Shown one piece after another: positions 1 through 6,415 of a stretch of DNA of 7,443 nucleotides. Position 1 is the stretch's first letter, and every line of letters starts with the position of its first letter. The notes beneath the pieces are model-generated. The model saw only the letters and a program-made list of their open reading frames with translations. It was not told the DNA's origin and did no database searches. The DNA comes from an uncultured Collinsella sp. (GTDB lineage: Bacteria; Actinomycetota; Coriobacteriia; Coriobacteriales; Coriobacteriaceae). The stretch covers positions 1-7,443 of the forward strand of contig USFU01000077.1 of NCBI GenBank assembly GCA_900554135.1, in the 5' to 3' direction. The position numbers and the translations under genes are program-made.

Positions 1-1415
1 GTCCAGCTAAAGTCCTGGCTCATGGCCTGCGTGACCAGCTGGTTCCAGGCATCGCGGTTGTCCCAGAACAGGCGTGCCGCGCGGAACACGGCGTCGCCCA
101 TCTCGTCGCCGTTAAAGTTACTAAACGAGAAGCCCGTACCCTCGCCGGTAAACTCGTTATACGGGATCACGGTGTCCTTCAGACCACCGGTTTCGCGAAC
201 AATCGGAAGGGTGCCGTAGCGCATAGCGATGATCTGCGACAGGCCGCAGGGCTCAAACTTCGAAGGCATCAGGAACATATCGGCGGCGGCATACATACGC
301 TGCGACAGCGCCGGGTCAAACTCGATGCGCGCGGCCATGGTGCCGGGGTACTTGTCCTGGAAGTAGCGTAGGCCGTCCTCGTAGTCGCGGTCGCCGGTGC
401 CCAGCACCGCTACCTGCACGCCGCCGGACAAAATGCGGTCGAGCGCGTACATGACCAGGTCCATGCCCTTCTGGCGCGTCAGGCGCGTGACCATCACCAT
501 GAGCGGACGGTCGTCGCGAACCTCGAGCCCCAGCTCTTCCTGCAGCTTGGCCTTGCACACGGCCTTGCCGGAACGGTCCTCAACCGTGTAGTTGGCGGCA
601 ATGCGCTTGTCGGTCGCCGGGTCAAAGCCCGCCACATCAATGCCGTTCAAAATGCCCTGCAGCGCATAGGAGCGCTCGCGCAGCACGCCGTCCAGGCCCT
701 CGCCAAACTCGGGCGTCTGGATCTCGTTGGCATAGGTGGGGCTCACCGTGGTGATGGCATCGGCATAGCGTAGCGCGCCTAGCATGTAGTTGATGCTGCA
801 GGCGTCGCAACGCAGCTGCGAGGCGGCCGCCGGAATGTGCGCCACACCCAGGATGTCCTCCATTACGGTGTCGCTAAACTGGCCCTGGAACGCCACGTTG
901 TGGATCGAGAACACCGTTTTAACGCGGTCGTACAGCGGCAGGCCCTGGTAGAACTCGCGCAAGAACACGGGCGCCAGTGCCGTCTGCCAGTCGTTGCAGT
1001 GCAGGATGTCGCACTCGAAGCCCTCGGGCAGGTGCTGCAGGCTCTCGGTGATGGCCTTGGAGAAGAACGCGAAGCGCTCGCCGTCGTCAAAGAAGCCGTA
1101 CGGATAGTCGCGCGCAAAGTAGCGCTCGTTGTCGATGAACATATACGTGACGCCGTCGTGCTCGAGCTTCTCGAGCCCGCAGTACTCGTTGCGCCAGCCC
1201 AGGCTCACGTAAAAGTCGGAGAAGTGCTCCATTTGGGACTTGTACTCGTCCTTGATGGTTGCGTACTTGGGCACCATCACGATGACCTCGGCGCCGGCGC
1301 GCACGAGTGCCGCGGGCAGCGAGCCTGCCACGTCGCCCAGGCCACCGGTCTTTACAAACGGTGCGCACTCGGCCGAGGCAAACACGATCTGCATCTTTTT
1401 GCTGGAATCTGCCAT
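1..1415 (-). CDS. glgA: Glycogen synthase (ADP-glucose type, GT5), 3' end cut by window edge
   Basis: Transfers glucose from ADP-glucose to the non-reducing end of a growing alpha-1,4-glucan in the cytoplasm. I translated 471 codons without a stop; they end at SQDFSW, and the family is usually about 475-485 residues, so only a short C-terminal piece is missing. Visible signatures: the N-terminal KTGGLGDV nucleotide-sugar loop (K22-V29), HCNDWQTA, GILNGID, the RLTRQK segment with R311 and K316 (matching the conserved Arg/Lys pair that contacts ADP and phosphate), PSKFEPCGLSQ with the conserved catalytic-site Glu at about 388, and a second TGGL at 409-412. This is a GT-B, two-domain glycosyltransferase. 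The start at 1415 is preferred over the in-frame ATG at 1427 because GGGAG (1421-1425) sits 5 nt before it, while the upstream ATG has no ribosome-binding site. It is the last visible gene of the cluster, 90 bp after glgD, behind a strong hairpin. Confidence 0.97.
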   Translation of the reverse strand, partial: MADSSKKMQIVFASAECAPFVKTGGLGDVAGSLPAALVRAGAEVIVMVPKYATIKDEYKSQMEHFSDFYVSLGWRNEYCGLEKLEHDGVTYMFIDNERYFARDYPYGFFDDGERFAFFSKAITESLQHLPEGFECDILHCNDWQTALAPVFLREFYQGLPLYDRVKTVFSIHNVAFQGQFSDTVMEDILGVAHIPAAASQLRCDACSINYMLGALRYADAITTVSPTYANEIQTPEFGEGLDGVLRERSYALQGILNGIDVAGFDPATDKRIAANYTVEDRSGKAVCKAKLQEELGLEVRDDRPLMVMVTRLTRQKGMDLVMYALDRILSGGVQVAVLGTGDRDYEDGLRYFQDKYPGTMAARIEFDPALSQRMYAAADMFLMPSKFEPCGLSQIIAMRYGTLPIVRETGGLKDTVIPYNEFTGEGTGFSFSNFNGDEMGDAVFRAARLFWDNRDAWNQLVTQAMSQDFSW

Positions 1416-1420
1416 ATTGT

Positions 1421-1425
1421 CTCCC
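1421..1425 (-). promoter_or_regulatory. Ribosome-binding site deciding the glgA start
   Basis: GGGAG lies 5 nt before the ATG at 1415-1413. A second in-frame ATG at 1427-1425 overlaps this motif and has only AT-rich, non-Shine-Dalgarno sequence ahead of it. This favours a protein beginning MADSSKK rather than MGDNMADSSKK. Confidence 0.75.
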
Positions 1426-1438
1426 ATGTTGTAATTCG

Positions 1439-1474
1439 AGAATAGCCGCCAGGCGCGAACCGGGCGGCTATTCT
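1439..1474 (-). promoter_or_regulatory. Strong stem-loop in the glgD-glgA gap (attenuator or weak terminator candidate)
   Basis: A perfect 12-bp inverted repeat: arm 1439-1450 (AGAATAGCCGCC on the plus strand) pairs with 1463-1474, leaving a 12-nt loop. In the transcript direction it follows the glgD stop by 31 nt and ends 13 nt before the glgA ribosome-binding site. The core is GC-rich and the base of the stem is AU-rich (ending UAUUCU), but a clear U-run is lacking: the next bases are CGAAUUAC. A canonical intrinsic terminator is therefore not supported. An attenuator, partial terminator, RNA-processing site or mRNA stabiliser is plausible. Perfect pairing of this length is very unlikely by chance. 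Confidence 0.6.
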
Positions 1475-1505
1475 ACATGTTACGAGCGATGTTGCGGTGC
1501 CAACG

Positions 1506-2633
1506 TTAACGTACGATGGTGGTATCAGAAGTTAACGGAGCCTTGCCCAGCACCAGGATGTTCTCGGGCGTGCCGCGAAGCTCGGTGTTGGTGGGAACCA
1601 CGTTGTTCTTGTCCAGGATGGCGTTCTCAACGCGGGCGCCGCTCTTGATGATGCAGCTCTGGTTGATAATCGAGTTGGTCACCGAGGCGCCTTCCTCAAC
1701 CACAACACCGCGCGACAGGATCGAGTTGCGCACAGTGCCCTTGATGATGCAGCCGGCCGAGATGATCGAGTTGCACGCGTGGCTGCCGGTCGCATAGCGC
1801 GAAGGCGGCACGTCGTGGGCCTTGGTCAGGATCGGGCGCTCGGGGTCAAAGAGCTGGTCGGCCACGGTCTGGTCGAGCAGGTCCATGCTGCGGCGATACA
1901 GCGACTTCTCGCTAAACACGCCCACGACCTCGCCCTTGTACTCGTAGCTGCACACGTCGATGTTGCCAAAGTCGCCCTGGAGTGCCTCGAGCAGGTCCAG
2001 ATAGTCGGCGGCCTGGTAGTGGTCGATAATCTCGAGCAGCGTCTCGCGGTTGACGATACAGCAGTCCATAGAGGCGTTATCACCGTACACGACGCCGGCG
2101 CTCACGCCCGTCAGGCGGCCGTTCTCGTTGATCTGCAGCTTGGTCTCGTCATCAACGTTGCGCGTGGCCTTGCAGTACACCACGGTCATCTGGGCGCCGG
2201 AGTTCTCGTGCGCGTCGATGATGGTGTTGAGGTCCATGTTAAAGATGATGTTGGTGCCCATCATCACAACATAGGGCTTGTCCGAGCGCTGGAACAGCGT
2301 CTTGTTGGAGATGATGTCGCGCAGCAGGAAGCGCATGCCGCCCTTGGTGGTGCCATACGCGTTGCCGGGCACCATGAACAGGCCGCCCTTCTTGCGGTCC
2401 AGGCCCCAGTCCTTGCCCGAGCCCACGTGGTCGATCAGCGAGCGGTAGTTGCCCGGCATGACGACGCCGACGGTCTTAATGCCGGCATTCATCATGTTGG
2501 ACAGCGGAAAGTCGATCAGGCGGTAGCGGCCCAAAAACGGGACGGACGCGATGGGGCGGTCCTTGAGCAGCACGCTGCCGTAGGTCGAAGAGTAGTTAGC
2601 GGTGATGTAACCGATGGCCTTGCGATTGATCAT
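1506..2633 (-). CDS. glgD: GlgD, non-catalytic ADP-glucose pyrophosphorylase-like subunit
   Basis: A 375-residue paralogue of GlgC with a nucleotidyltransferase fold (about 1-250) followed by hexapeptide left-handed beta-helix repeats (about 285-345). It keeps the scaffold (GRYRLIDFPLSN at 35-46, HVGSGKDWGLD at 69-79) but has lost the catalytic features. The GGxGxRL nucleotide loop is replaced by NYSSTYGS (13-20). The metal-binding Asp of GDHLYRMD in GlgC (D128) corresponds to N128 in GTNIIFNMD. There is no EKP sugar-phosphate motif and no FWKDVGT. In characterised Firmicutes systems GlgD assembles with GlgC and raises or modulates its activity; that role is inferred here. The start at 2633 is chosen because GlgD proteins begin close to KAIGYITANY and AAGGGGG precedes it. 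A longer in-frame ATG at 2672 would run 13 codons back into glgC and is rejected. It lies 4 nt after the glgC stop, so the two are probably translationally coupled. Confidence 0.96.
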   Translation of the reverse strand: MINRKAIGYITANYSSTYGSVLLKDRPIASVPFLGRYRLIDFPLSNMMNAGIKTVGVVMPGNYRSLIDHVGSGKDWGLDRKKGGLFMVPGNAYGTTKGGMRFLLRDIISNKTLFQRSDKPYVVMMGTNIIFNMDLNTIIDAHENSGAQMTVVYCKATRNVDDETKLQINENGRLTGVSAGVVYGDNASMDCCIVNRETLLEIIDHYQAADYLDLLEALQGDFGNIDVCSYEYKGEVVGVFSEKSLYRRSMDLLDQTVADQLFDPERPILTKAHDVPPSRYATGSHACNSIISAGCIIKGTVRNSILSRGVVVEEGASVTNSIINQSCIIKSGARVENAILDKNNVVPTNTELRGTPENILVLGKAPLTSDTTIVR

Positions 2634-2637
2634 CGGA

Positions 2638-3786
2638 TCATTCCCCCTTCCCGATAACGACGTCATTTCCAACGACGGCCGTATCCTTGGTGGTATCGAC
2701 AGAGCCGAGCTTCACGCCCTCTTCGACCGTGGAGTTCTCGCCCAAAATAGCGCGGCAGATGTGCGCGCCGCTCTTAACGTGCGCACCCGGCAGCAGCACG
2801 GAGTCCTCGACCACGGCGCGCTCCTCGATGATGACGTCGGTCGAAAGAATCGAGTGGCGAGCGGTGCCGTAAATCTTGCAGCCGTTGGAGACCAGGCAGT
2901 CGTCCAGGCGGCCGTCCGGGCCAATGTAGTGCGGCGGACGCGTGGTGATGTTGGACATGATGGGGAAGTGCTTGTCAAACAGATCGAACTCGGGGTTGTT
3001 GCCCAGCAGGTCCATCGAGGTCTCGTGGAAGCTGGCGATGGTGCCGACGTCCTTCCAAAAGCCGTGGAACTCGTAGCTGTACAGGCGCTTGCCCTCGCCG
3101 AGCAGCTTGGGGATGATGTCCTTGCCAAAGTCGTGGCTCGAGCGCTGGTCCAGAGCGTCCTCTTCGAGCGCCTCGATCAGCACGTCGGCCGAGAAGATGT
3201 AGATGCCCATGGACGCGAGGTTCGAATCGGGCTTATCGGGCTTCTCGGTGAACTTGGTGATGCGGCCGTCCTCGGGGTCGGTGGTCAGGATGCCAAAGCG
3301 GCTGGCCTCTTCCCACGGCACGGGCATAACGCTCACCGTGAGGTCGGCGTTGTTCTCAATGTGCGTCTTGAGCATCTTGCGGTAGTCCATGCGATACAGG
3401 TGATCGCCCGAAAGAATCAGGACGTACTTGGGGTCGTTGGCCTTGATGTAGTCGAGGTTCTGCGTAATGGCGTCGGCCGTGCCCGCATACCAGGCGCCGC
3501 CGGTCTGCGTCTCGTACGGCGGCAGGATCGACACGCCGCCATCGCGGCTGTCCAGATCCCACGCCTCGCCGGAGCCCACATAGGCATGCAGCAGGTAGGG
3601 GCGATACTGCGTCAGAACGCCCACCGTGTCGATGCCCGAGTTGGAGCAGTTGGACAGCGAAAAGTCGATAATGCGGAACTTGCCACCAAAGCTAACCGCC
3701 GGCTTAGCGATCTTTTGGGTGAGCGCCCCCAATCGGCTGCCCTGTCCTCCTGCGAGGAGCATCGCGATGCATTCTTTCTTACTCAT
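2638..3786 (-). CDS. glgC: Glucose-1-phosphate adenylyltransferase (ADP-glucose pyrophosphorylase), catalytic subunit
   Basis: Makes ADP-glucose and pyrophosphate from ATP and glucose-1-phosphate, the committed step of glycogen synthesis. At 382 residues it has normal length for the GlgC family found beside GlgD. All catalytic landmarks are present: the AGGQGSRL nucleotide loop (12-19), [15 protein letters not shown] (28-42), WYAGTADAI (99-107), GDHLYRMDY with metal-binding D128 (127-135), the sugar-phosphate motif TEKP (180-183), and FWKDVGT (243-249). The C-terminal part (about 297-380) is a left-handed beta-helix of hexapeptide repeats, used for oligomerisation and allostery in this family. 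The ATG at 3786 is preceded by AAGGAG (3793-3798) at 6-nt spacing, an excellent ribosome-binding site. It follows glgP by 108 bp containing two stem-loops and leads directly into glgD, consistent with a GlgC/GlgD hetero-oligomer. Effector response cannot be predicted from the sequence. Confidence 0.98.
   Translation of the reverse strand: MSKKECIAMLLAGGQGSRLGALTQKIAKPAVSFGGKFRIIDFSLSNCSNSGIDTVGVLTQYRPYLLHAYVGSGEAWDLDSRDGGVSILPPYETQTGGAWYAGTADAITQNLDYIKANDPKYVLILSGDHLYRMDYRKMLKTHIENNADLTVSVMPVPWEEASRFGILTTDPEDGRITKFTEKPDKPDSNLASMGIYIFSADVLIEALEEDALDQRSSHDFGKDIIPKLLGEGKRLYSYEFHGFWKDVGTIASFHETSMDLLGNNPEFDLFDKHFPIMSNITTRPPHYIGPDGRLDDCLVSNGCKIYGTARHSILSTDVIIEERAVVEDSVLLPGAHVKSGAHICRAILGENSTVEEGVKLGSVDTTKDTAVVGNDVVIGKGE
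2643..2649 (-). promoter_or_regulatory. glgD ribosome-binding site embedded in the end of glgC
   Basis: AAGGGGG, inside the last codons of glgC (Lys-Gly-Glu), stands 9 nt before the glgD ATG at 2633. The glgC TGA and the glgD ATG are separated by 4 nt, so ribosomes finishing glgC end on the glgD initiation region. This supports the 2633 start over the longer frame beginning at 2672. Confidence 0.7.
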
Positions 3787-3826
3787 CGATTTCTCCTTCT
3801 GTCATCGATGTTCTTAAACCCATTAG

Positions 3827-3857
3827 CGACGGGCGCAGCGCTCAGTCGCGCCCGTCG
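3827..3857 (-). promoter_or_regulatory. Stem-loop in the glgP-glgC gap (10-bp perfect stem)
   Basis: Plus-strand CGACGGGCGC (3827-3836) pairs perfectly with GCGCCCGTCG (3848-3857) around an 11-nt loop. In the transcript it lies 37 nt after the glgP stop and about 28 nt before the glgC ribosome-binding site. The bases after it (CUAAUGGGUUUAAG) contain only a UUU, so it is not a standard Rho-independent terminator. It may slow polymerase, protect the 3' end of the glgBP message, or set the glgP to glgC expression ratio. A smaller hairpin stands 4 nt ahead of it. Confidence 0.55.
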
Positions 3858-3861
3858 AGTA

Positions 3862-3876
3862 ATGCCGTGCTGGCAT
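3862..3876 (-). promoter_or_regulatory. Small upstream hairpin in the glgP-glgC gap
   Basis: ATGCC (3862-3866) and GGCAT (3872-3876) form a 5-bp perfect stem with a 5-nt loop, starting 18 nt after the glgP stop. Alone it would be unremarkable. Its position 4 nt before the 10-bp stem-loop makes a tandem pair of hairpins in this short leader. Confidence 0.35.
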
Positions 3877-3894
3877 AAGGGAGCTCGCGCGCCT

Positions 3895-6321
3895 TTACGC
3901 GTGCCAGATCTCGTCGCGGTACTCGCGAATGGTGCGGTCGCTTGAGAACCAGCCGGAGGAGGCGGTGTTGAGCAGCGCCTTGCGGTTCCAGGTCTCCTGG
4001 TCGCCGTAGCTGTTCGTGAGCTTCTCCCATGCATCCACGTAGCTGCGGAAATCGGCCATGACCAGGTCGGGGTCGTTGTTGTTCATGAGCTCGTTGTAGA
4101 TGCTCTCGAAGTTGCCCGAAAGACCCGCAAAGGTGTTGTCCTTGAGCTCGTCCATCACGCGGCCCAGACGCTCGCGGTCGCCGTTGAGGGTATCCCACGC
4201 AAAGTAGCTGTTGGATGCCCAGAGCTGCTCGACCTCGGGAGCGGTCAGGCCAAAGATGGCCTCGTTCTCGCGGCCGGCCAGATCGGCGATCTCGATGTTG
4301 GCGCCGTCGAGGGTGCCCAGCGTAATGGCGCCGTTCATCATGAGCTTCATGTTGGACGTGCCCGAGGCCTCCTTGCCGGCCGTGGAGATCTGCTCCGAGA
4401 TCTCGGCGGCAGGGTAGATGAGCTGGGCATTGCTCACGCGGAAGTTGGGGATAAAGCAGACCTTCATGACCTCGTTGACGCGCGGGTCGTTGTTGATGAC
4501 GTCGGCCACGGAGTTAATGAGTCGGATGGTCTCTTTGGCGAAGGTGTAGCTCGAGGCAGCCTTGCCGCTAAAGATGAAGGTCGTCGGCGTCACGTGGAAG
4601 TTGGGATCGGCGATGCGACGGTTGTAGATGTCCATCACCTTCATGATGTTCATGAGCTGGCGCTTGTAGGCATGGAAGCGCTTAACCTGAACATCGAAGA
4701 CGGTGTTGGGGTCAATGACCAGACCGGTCTCGGCCTTAACGTAGGCGGCCAGACGCTCCTTGTTGGCGCGCTTTGAGGCACCCACGGCCTTCAGGAACTC
4801 GGTGTCGTCCTTAAACTCCTTGAGTTTCTCCAGCTCAAAGGCGTCCTTGAGCCAGCCATCGCCAATGGCCTCGGTCACGAGCTTGGCGTAGGTGGGGTTG
4901 GCCTCGGCAAAGAAGCGACGGTGCGAGATGCCGTTGGTCTTGTTGTTGAACTTCTCGGGCGTCAGGGCATAGAAGTCCTTGAGCACGATGTTTTTGATGA
5001 TATCGGAGTGGATCTTGGCCACGCCGTTGACGCTATGGCTGCAGATCACAGACAGGTTGGCCATGCGGATCTCGCCGTCCCACAGAATGGCGGTCTGACG
5101 CAGACGCTCCTGCCAGCCCTCCTGCGTGGTGTCGAACGACTCGTGCCAACGACGGCTGATCTCGTCGATGATCTGGTACACACGGGGGAGGAGCTTGGAG
5201 AACGTGCCGATGGGCCACTTCTCCAGGGCCTCGGGCAGGATGGTGTGGTTGGTATAGCTCACGACCTGTGTCACGATGTTCCAGGCGTCATCCCACTCGA
5301 GCTTCTTCTCGTCGATGAGGATGCGCATGAGCTCAGGACCGCACATGGCGGGGTGCGTGTCGTTGGTGTGGATGGCCACAAACTGCGGCAGCAGCTCCCA
5401 GTTCTCGCCGTGCTCCTTCTCAAAGGTGTCGAGCAGGCTGTAGATGCCGGCCGATACAAACAGGTACTCCTGCTTCAGGCGCAGCAGACGGCCGTGCTCG
5501 CCGGCGTCGTTGGGGTAGAGGATGGCGCTGATGGCCTCGGCCTCGGCGCGCTCGGCGTCGGCCAGGGCATAGTCGCCGCGGTTGAAGGCCTCCAGGTCAA
5601 AGTGCTCCTCGACCGGCTCAGCGGCCCAGACGCGCAGCTTGTTGACGGTCTCGCCGGCATAGCCCACCACGGGGATGTCATAAGGGACGGCCAGGATGTC
5701 CTGCGTGTCCACCGTGCGGTAGAACGTGCGGCCGTTCTCCTCAAAGCCCTCAATATGGCCACCAAACTTAATGGTCACGGCCTTGTCCTGACGACGGACC
5801 TCCCAGGGATAGCCGTGGGTGAGCCACTCGTCGGTAGCCTCGACCTGGCTTCCGTTGACGATTTCCTGCTTAAACAGGCCGTAGCGGTAGCGCATGCCGT
5901 TGCCGTAGCCGGCAATGCCCTCGGCTGCCATGGAATCCAGGAAGCATGCGGCAAGACGGCCCAGACCGCCGTTGCCCAGAGCCGGATCGGGCTCCTGGTT
6001 CTCGATGACGGAAAGGTCGAAGCCCATGTCGTCGAGCGCCTCGGCGACCATGTCGCGCACGCCAAAGTTGAGCAGGTAGTTGTCGAGCAGGCGGCCGATC
6101 AAAAACTCGATCGAGAAGTAGTACACGCGCTTCTTGCCCTCGGCGGTGGCGCGGGCGTCACTCTTGGTGGCAACGGTGCGCGCCTTCTCGGCCACGAGCT
6201 TTGCCAGGGCGTTAAAGCGGTCGAGGTCGCTGGCGGCCTCGACGCTCTTGCCGCTGATGCTCATGACGGCATCGCGATAGAGCTCGGTAAACTCCTGCTT
6301 GTTGTCGAAGATCTTATTCAT
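3895..6321 (-). CDS. glgP: Glycogen phosphorylase (GT35, PLP-dependent)
   Basis: Releases glucose-1-phosphate from the non-reducing ends of glycogen using inorganic phosphate and pyridoxal phosphate. At 808 residues it is complete and of family-typical length (about 800-840). Landmarks in order: YYFSIEFLIGR (67-77), LGNGGLGRLAACFLDS (115-130) of the N-terminal half, HTNDTHPAM (318-326), KTNGISHRR (461-469), VQVKRFHAYKRQ (544-555) with the conserved Arg/Lys near the substrate phosphate, and the PLP signature EASGTSNMKLMMN (651-663), where K659 is the expected Schiff-base lysine. The N-terminus is short and lacks the regulatory phosphorylation extension of animal muscle enzymes. The ATG at 6321 has AAAGGA (6326-6331) 4 nt upstream. 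It sits between glgB and glgC, so the degradative enzyme is placed within a synthesis cluster. Its product is also the GlgC substrate, so net flux must be set by enzyme-level control. Maltodextrin phosphorylase activity is an alternative, but the context favours glycogen. Confidence 0.98.
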   Translation of the reverse strand: MNKIFDNKQEFTELYRDAVMSISGKSVEAASDLDRFNALAKLVAEKARTVATKSDARATAEGKKRVYYFSIEFLIGRLLDNYLLNFGVRDMVAEALDDMGFDLSVIENQEPDPALGNGGLGRLAACFLDSMAAEGIAGYGNGMRYRYGLFKQEIVNGSQVEATDEWLTHGYPWEVRRQDKAVTIKFGGHIEGFEENGRTFYRTVDTQDILAVPYDIPVVGYAGETVNKLRVWAAEPVEEHFDLEAFNRGDYALADAERAEAEAISAILYPNDAGEHGRLLRLKQEYLFVSAGIYSLLDTFEKEHGENWELLPQFVAIHTNDTHPAMCGPELMRILIDEKKLEWDDAWNIVTQVVSYTNHTILPEALEKWPIGTFSKLLPRVYQIIDEISRRWHESFDTTQEGWQERLRQTAILWDGEIRMANLSVICSHSVNGVAKIHSDIIKNIVLKDFYALTPEKFNNKTNGISHRRFFAEANPTYAKLVTEAIGDGWLKDAFELEKLKEFKDDTEFLKAVGASKRANKERLAAYVKAETGLVIDPNTVFDVQVKRFHAYKRQLMNIMKVMDIYNRRIADPNFHVTPTTFIFSGKAASSYTFAKETIRLINSVADVINNDPRVNEVMKVCFIPNFRVSNAQLIYPAAEISEQISTAGKEASGTSNMKLMMNGAITLGTLDGANIEIADLAGRENEAIFGLTAPEVEQLWASNSYFAWDTLNGDRERLGRVMDELKDNTFAGLSGNFESIYNELMNNNDPDLVMADFRSYVDAWEKLTNSYGDQETWNRKALLNTASSGWFSSDRTIREYRDEIWHA

Positions 6322-6395
6322 ACGTTCCTTTCCCCCGGGGATGATTCTCCCGGAACGGTTATGACTTGTATCCTACGCCCCGGCGAGGCGGGTAA

Positions 6396-6407
6396 TTACA
6401 GCTGTAA
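6396..6407. promoter_or_regulatory. 12-bp perfect palindrome after glgB (possible operator)
   Basis: TTACAGCTGTAA is a perfect dyad with no spacer, in the 94-bp glgB-glgP gap, beginning 8 nt past the glgB stop. With no loop it would make a poor RNA hairpin, so if functional it is more likely a protein-binding DNA site. About two perfect 12-bp palindromes are expected by chance in 7.4 kb; only the intergenic position makes it notable. No convincing promoter was recognised next to it. Confidence 0.25.
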
Positions 6408-6415
6408 CGGCTTTG

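Noticed and set aside
1477..1503. Possible promoter for glgA (TTGGCA and TAACAT)
   Set aside because: The 15-nt spacing is short, the -10 match is weak, and transcription would begin inside the hairpin; not convincing.
1779..2657. Plus-strand open frame (292 codons) opposite glgD
   Set aside because: Antisense shadow with Val/His/Ala-rich composition and no recognisable motif.
2634..2672. N-terminal extension of glgD starting at 2672
   Set aside because: The extra 13 residues overlap the glgC coding end and match nothing in GlgD proteins; the ATG at 2633 has a ribosome-binding site and gives the usual N-terminus.
3779..3805. Tiny 8-codon frame (MTEGEIDE) overlapping the glgC start
   Set aside because: Its ATG at 3805 has no ribosome-binding site and the frame includes the glgC Shine-Dalgarno itself; most likely chance.
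2614..3945. Long plus-strand open frame (443 codons) opposite glgC
   Set aside because: Mirror of glgC codon usage; no domain or family motif, and it runs over the glgC leader and both gene ends.
6333..6360. CCGGG/CCCGG inverted repeat near the glgP ribosome-binding site
   Set aside because: Only 5 bp pair before mismatches, which is common in GC-rich DNA.
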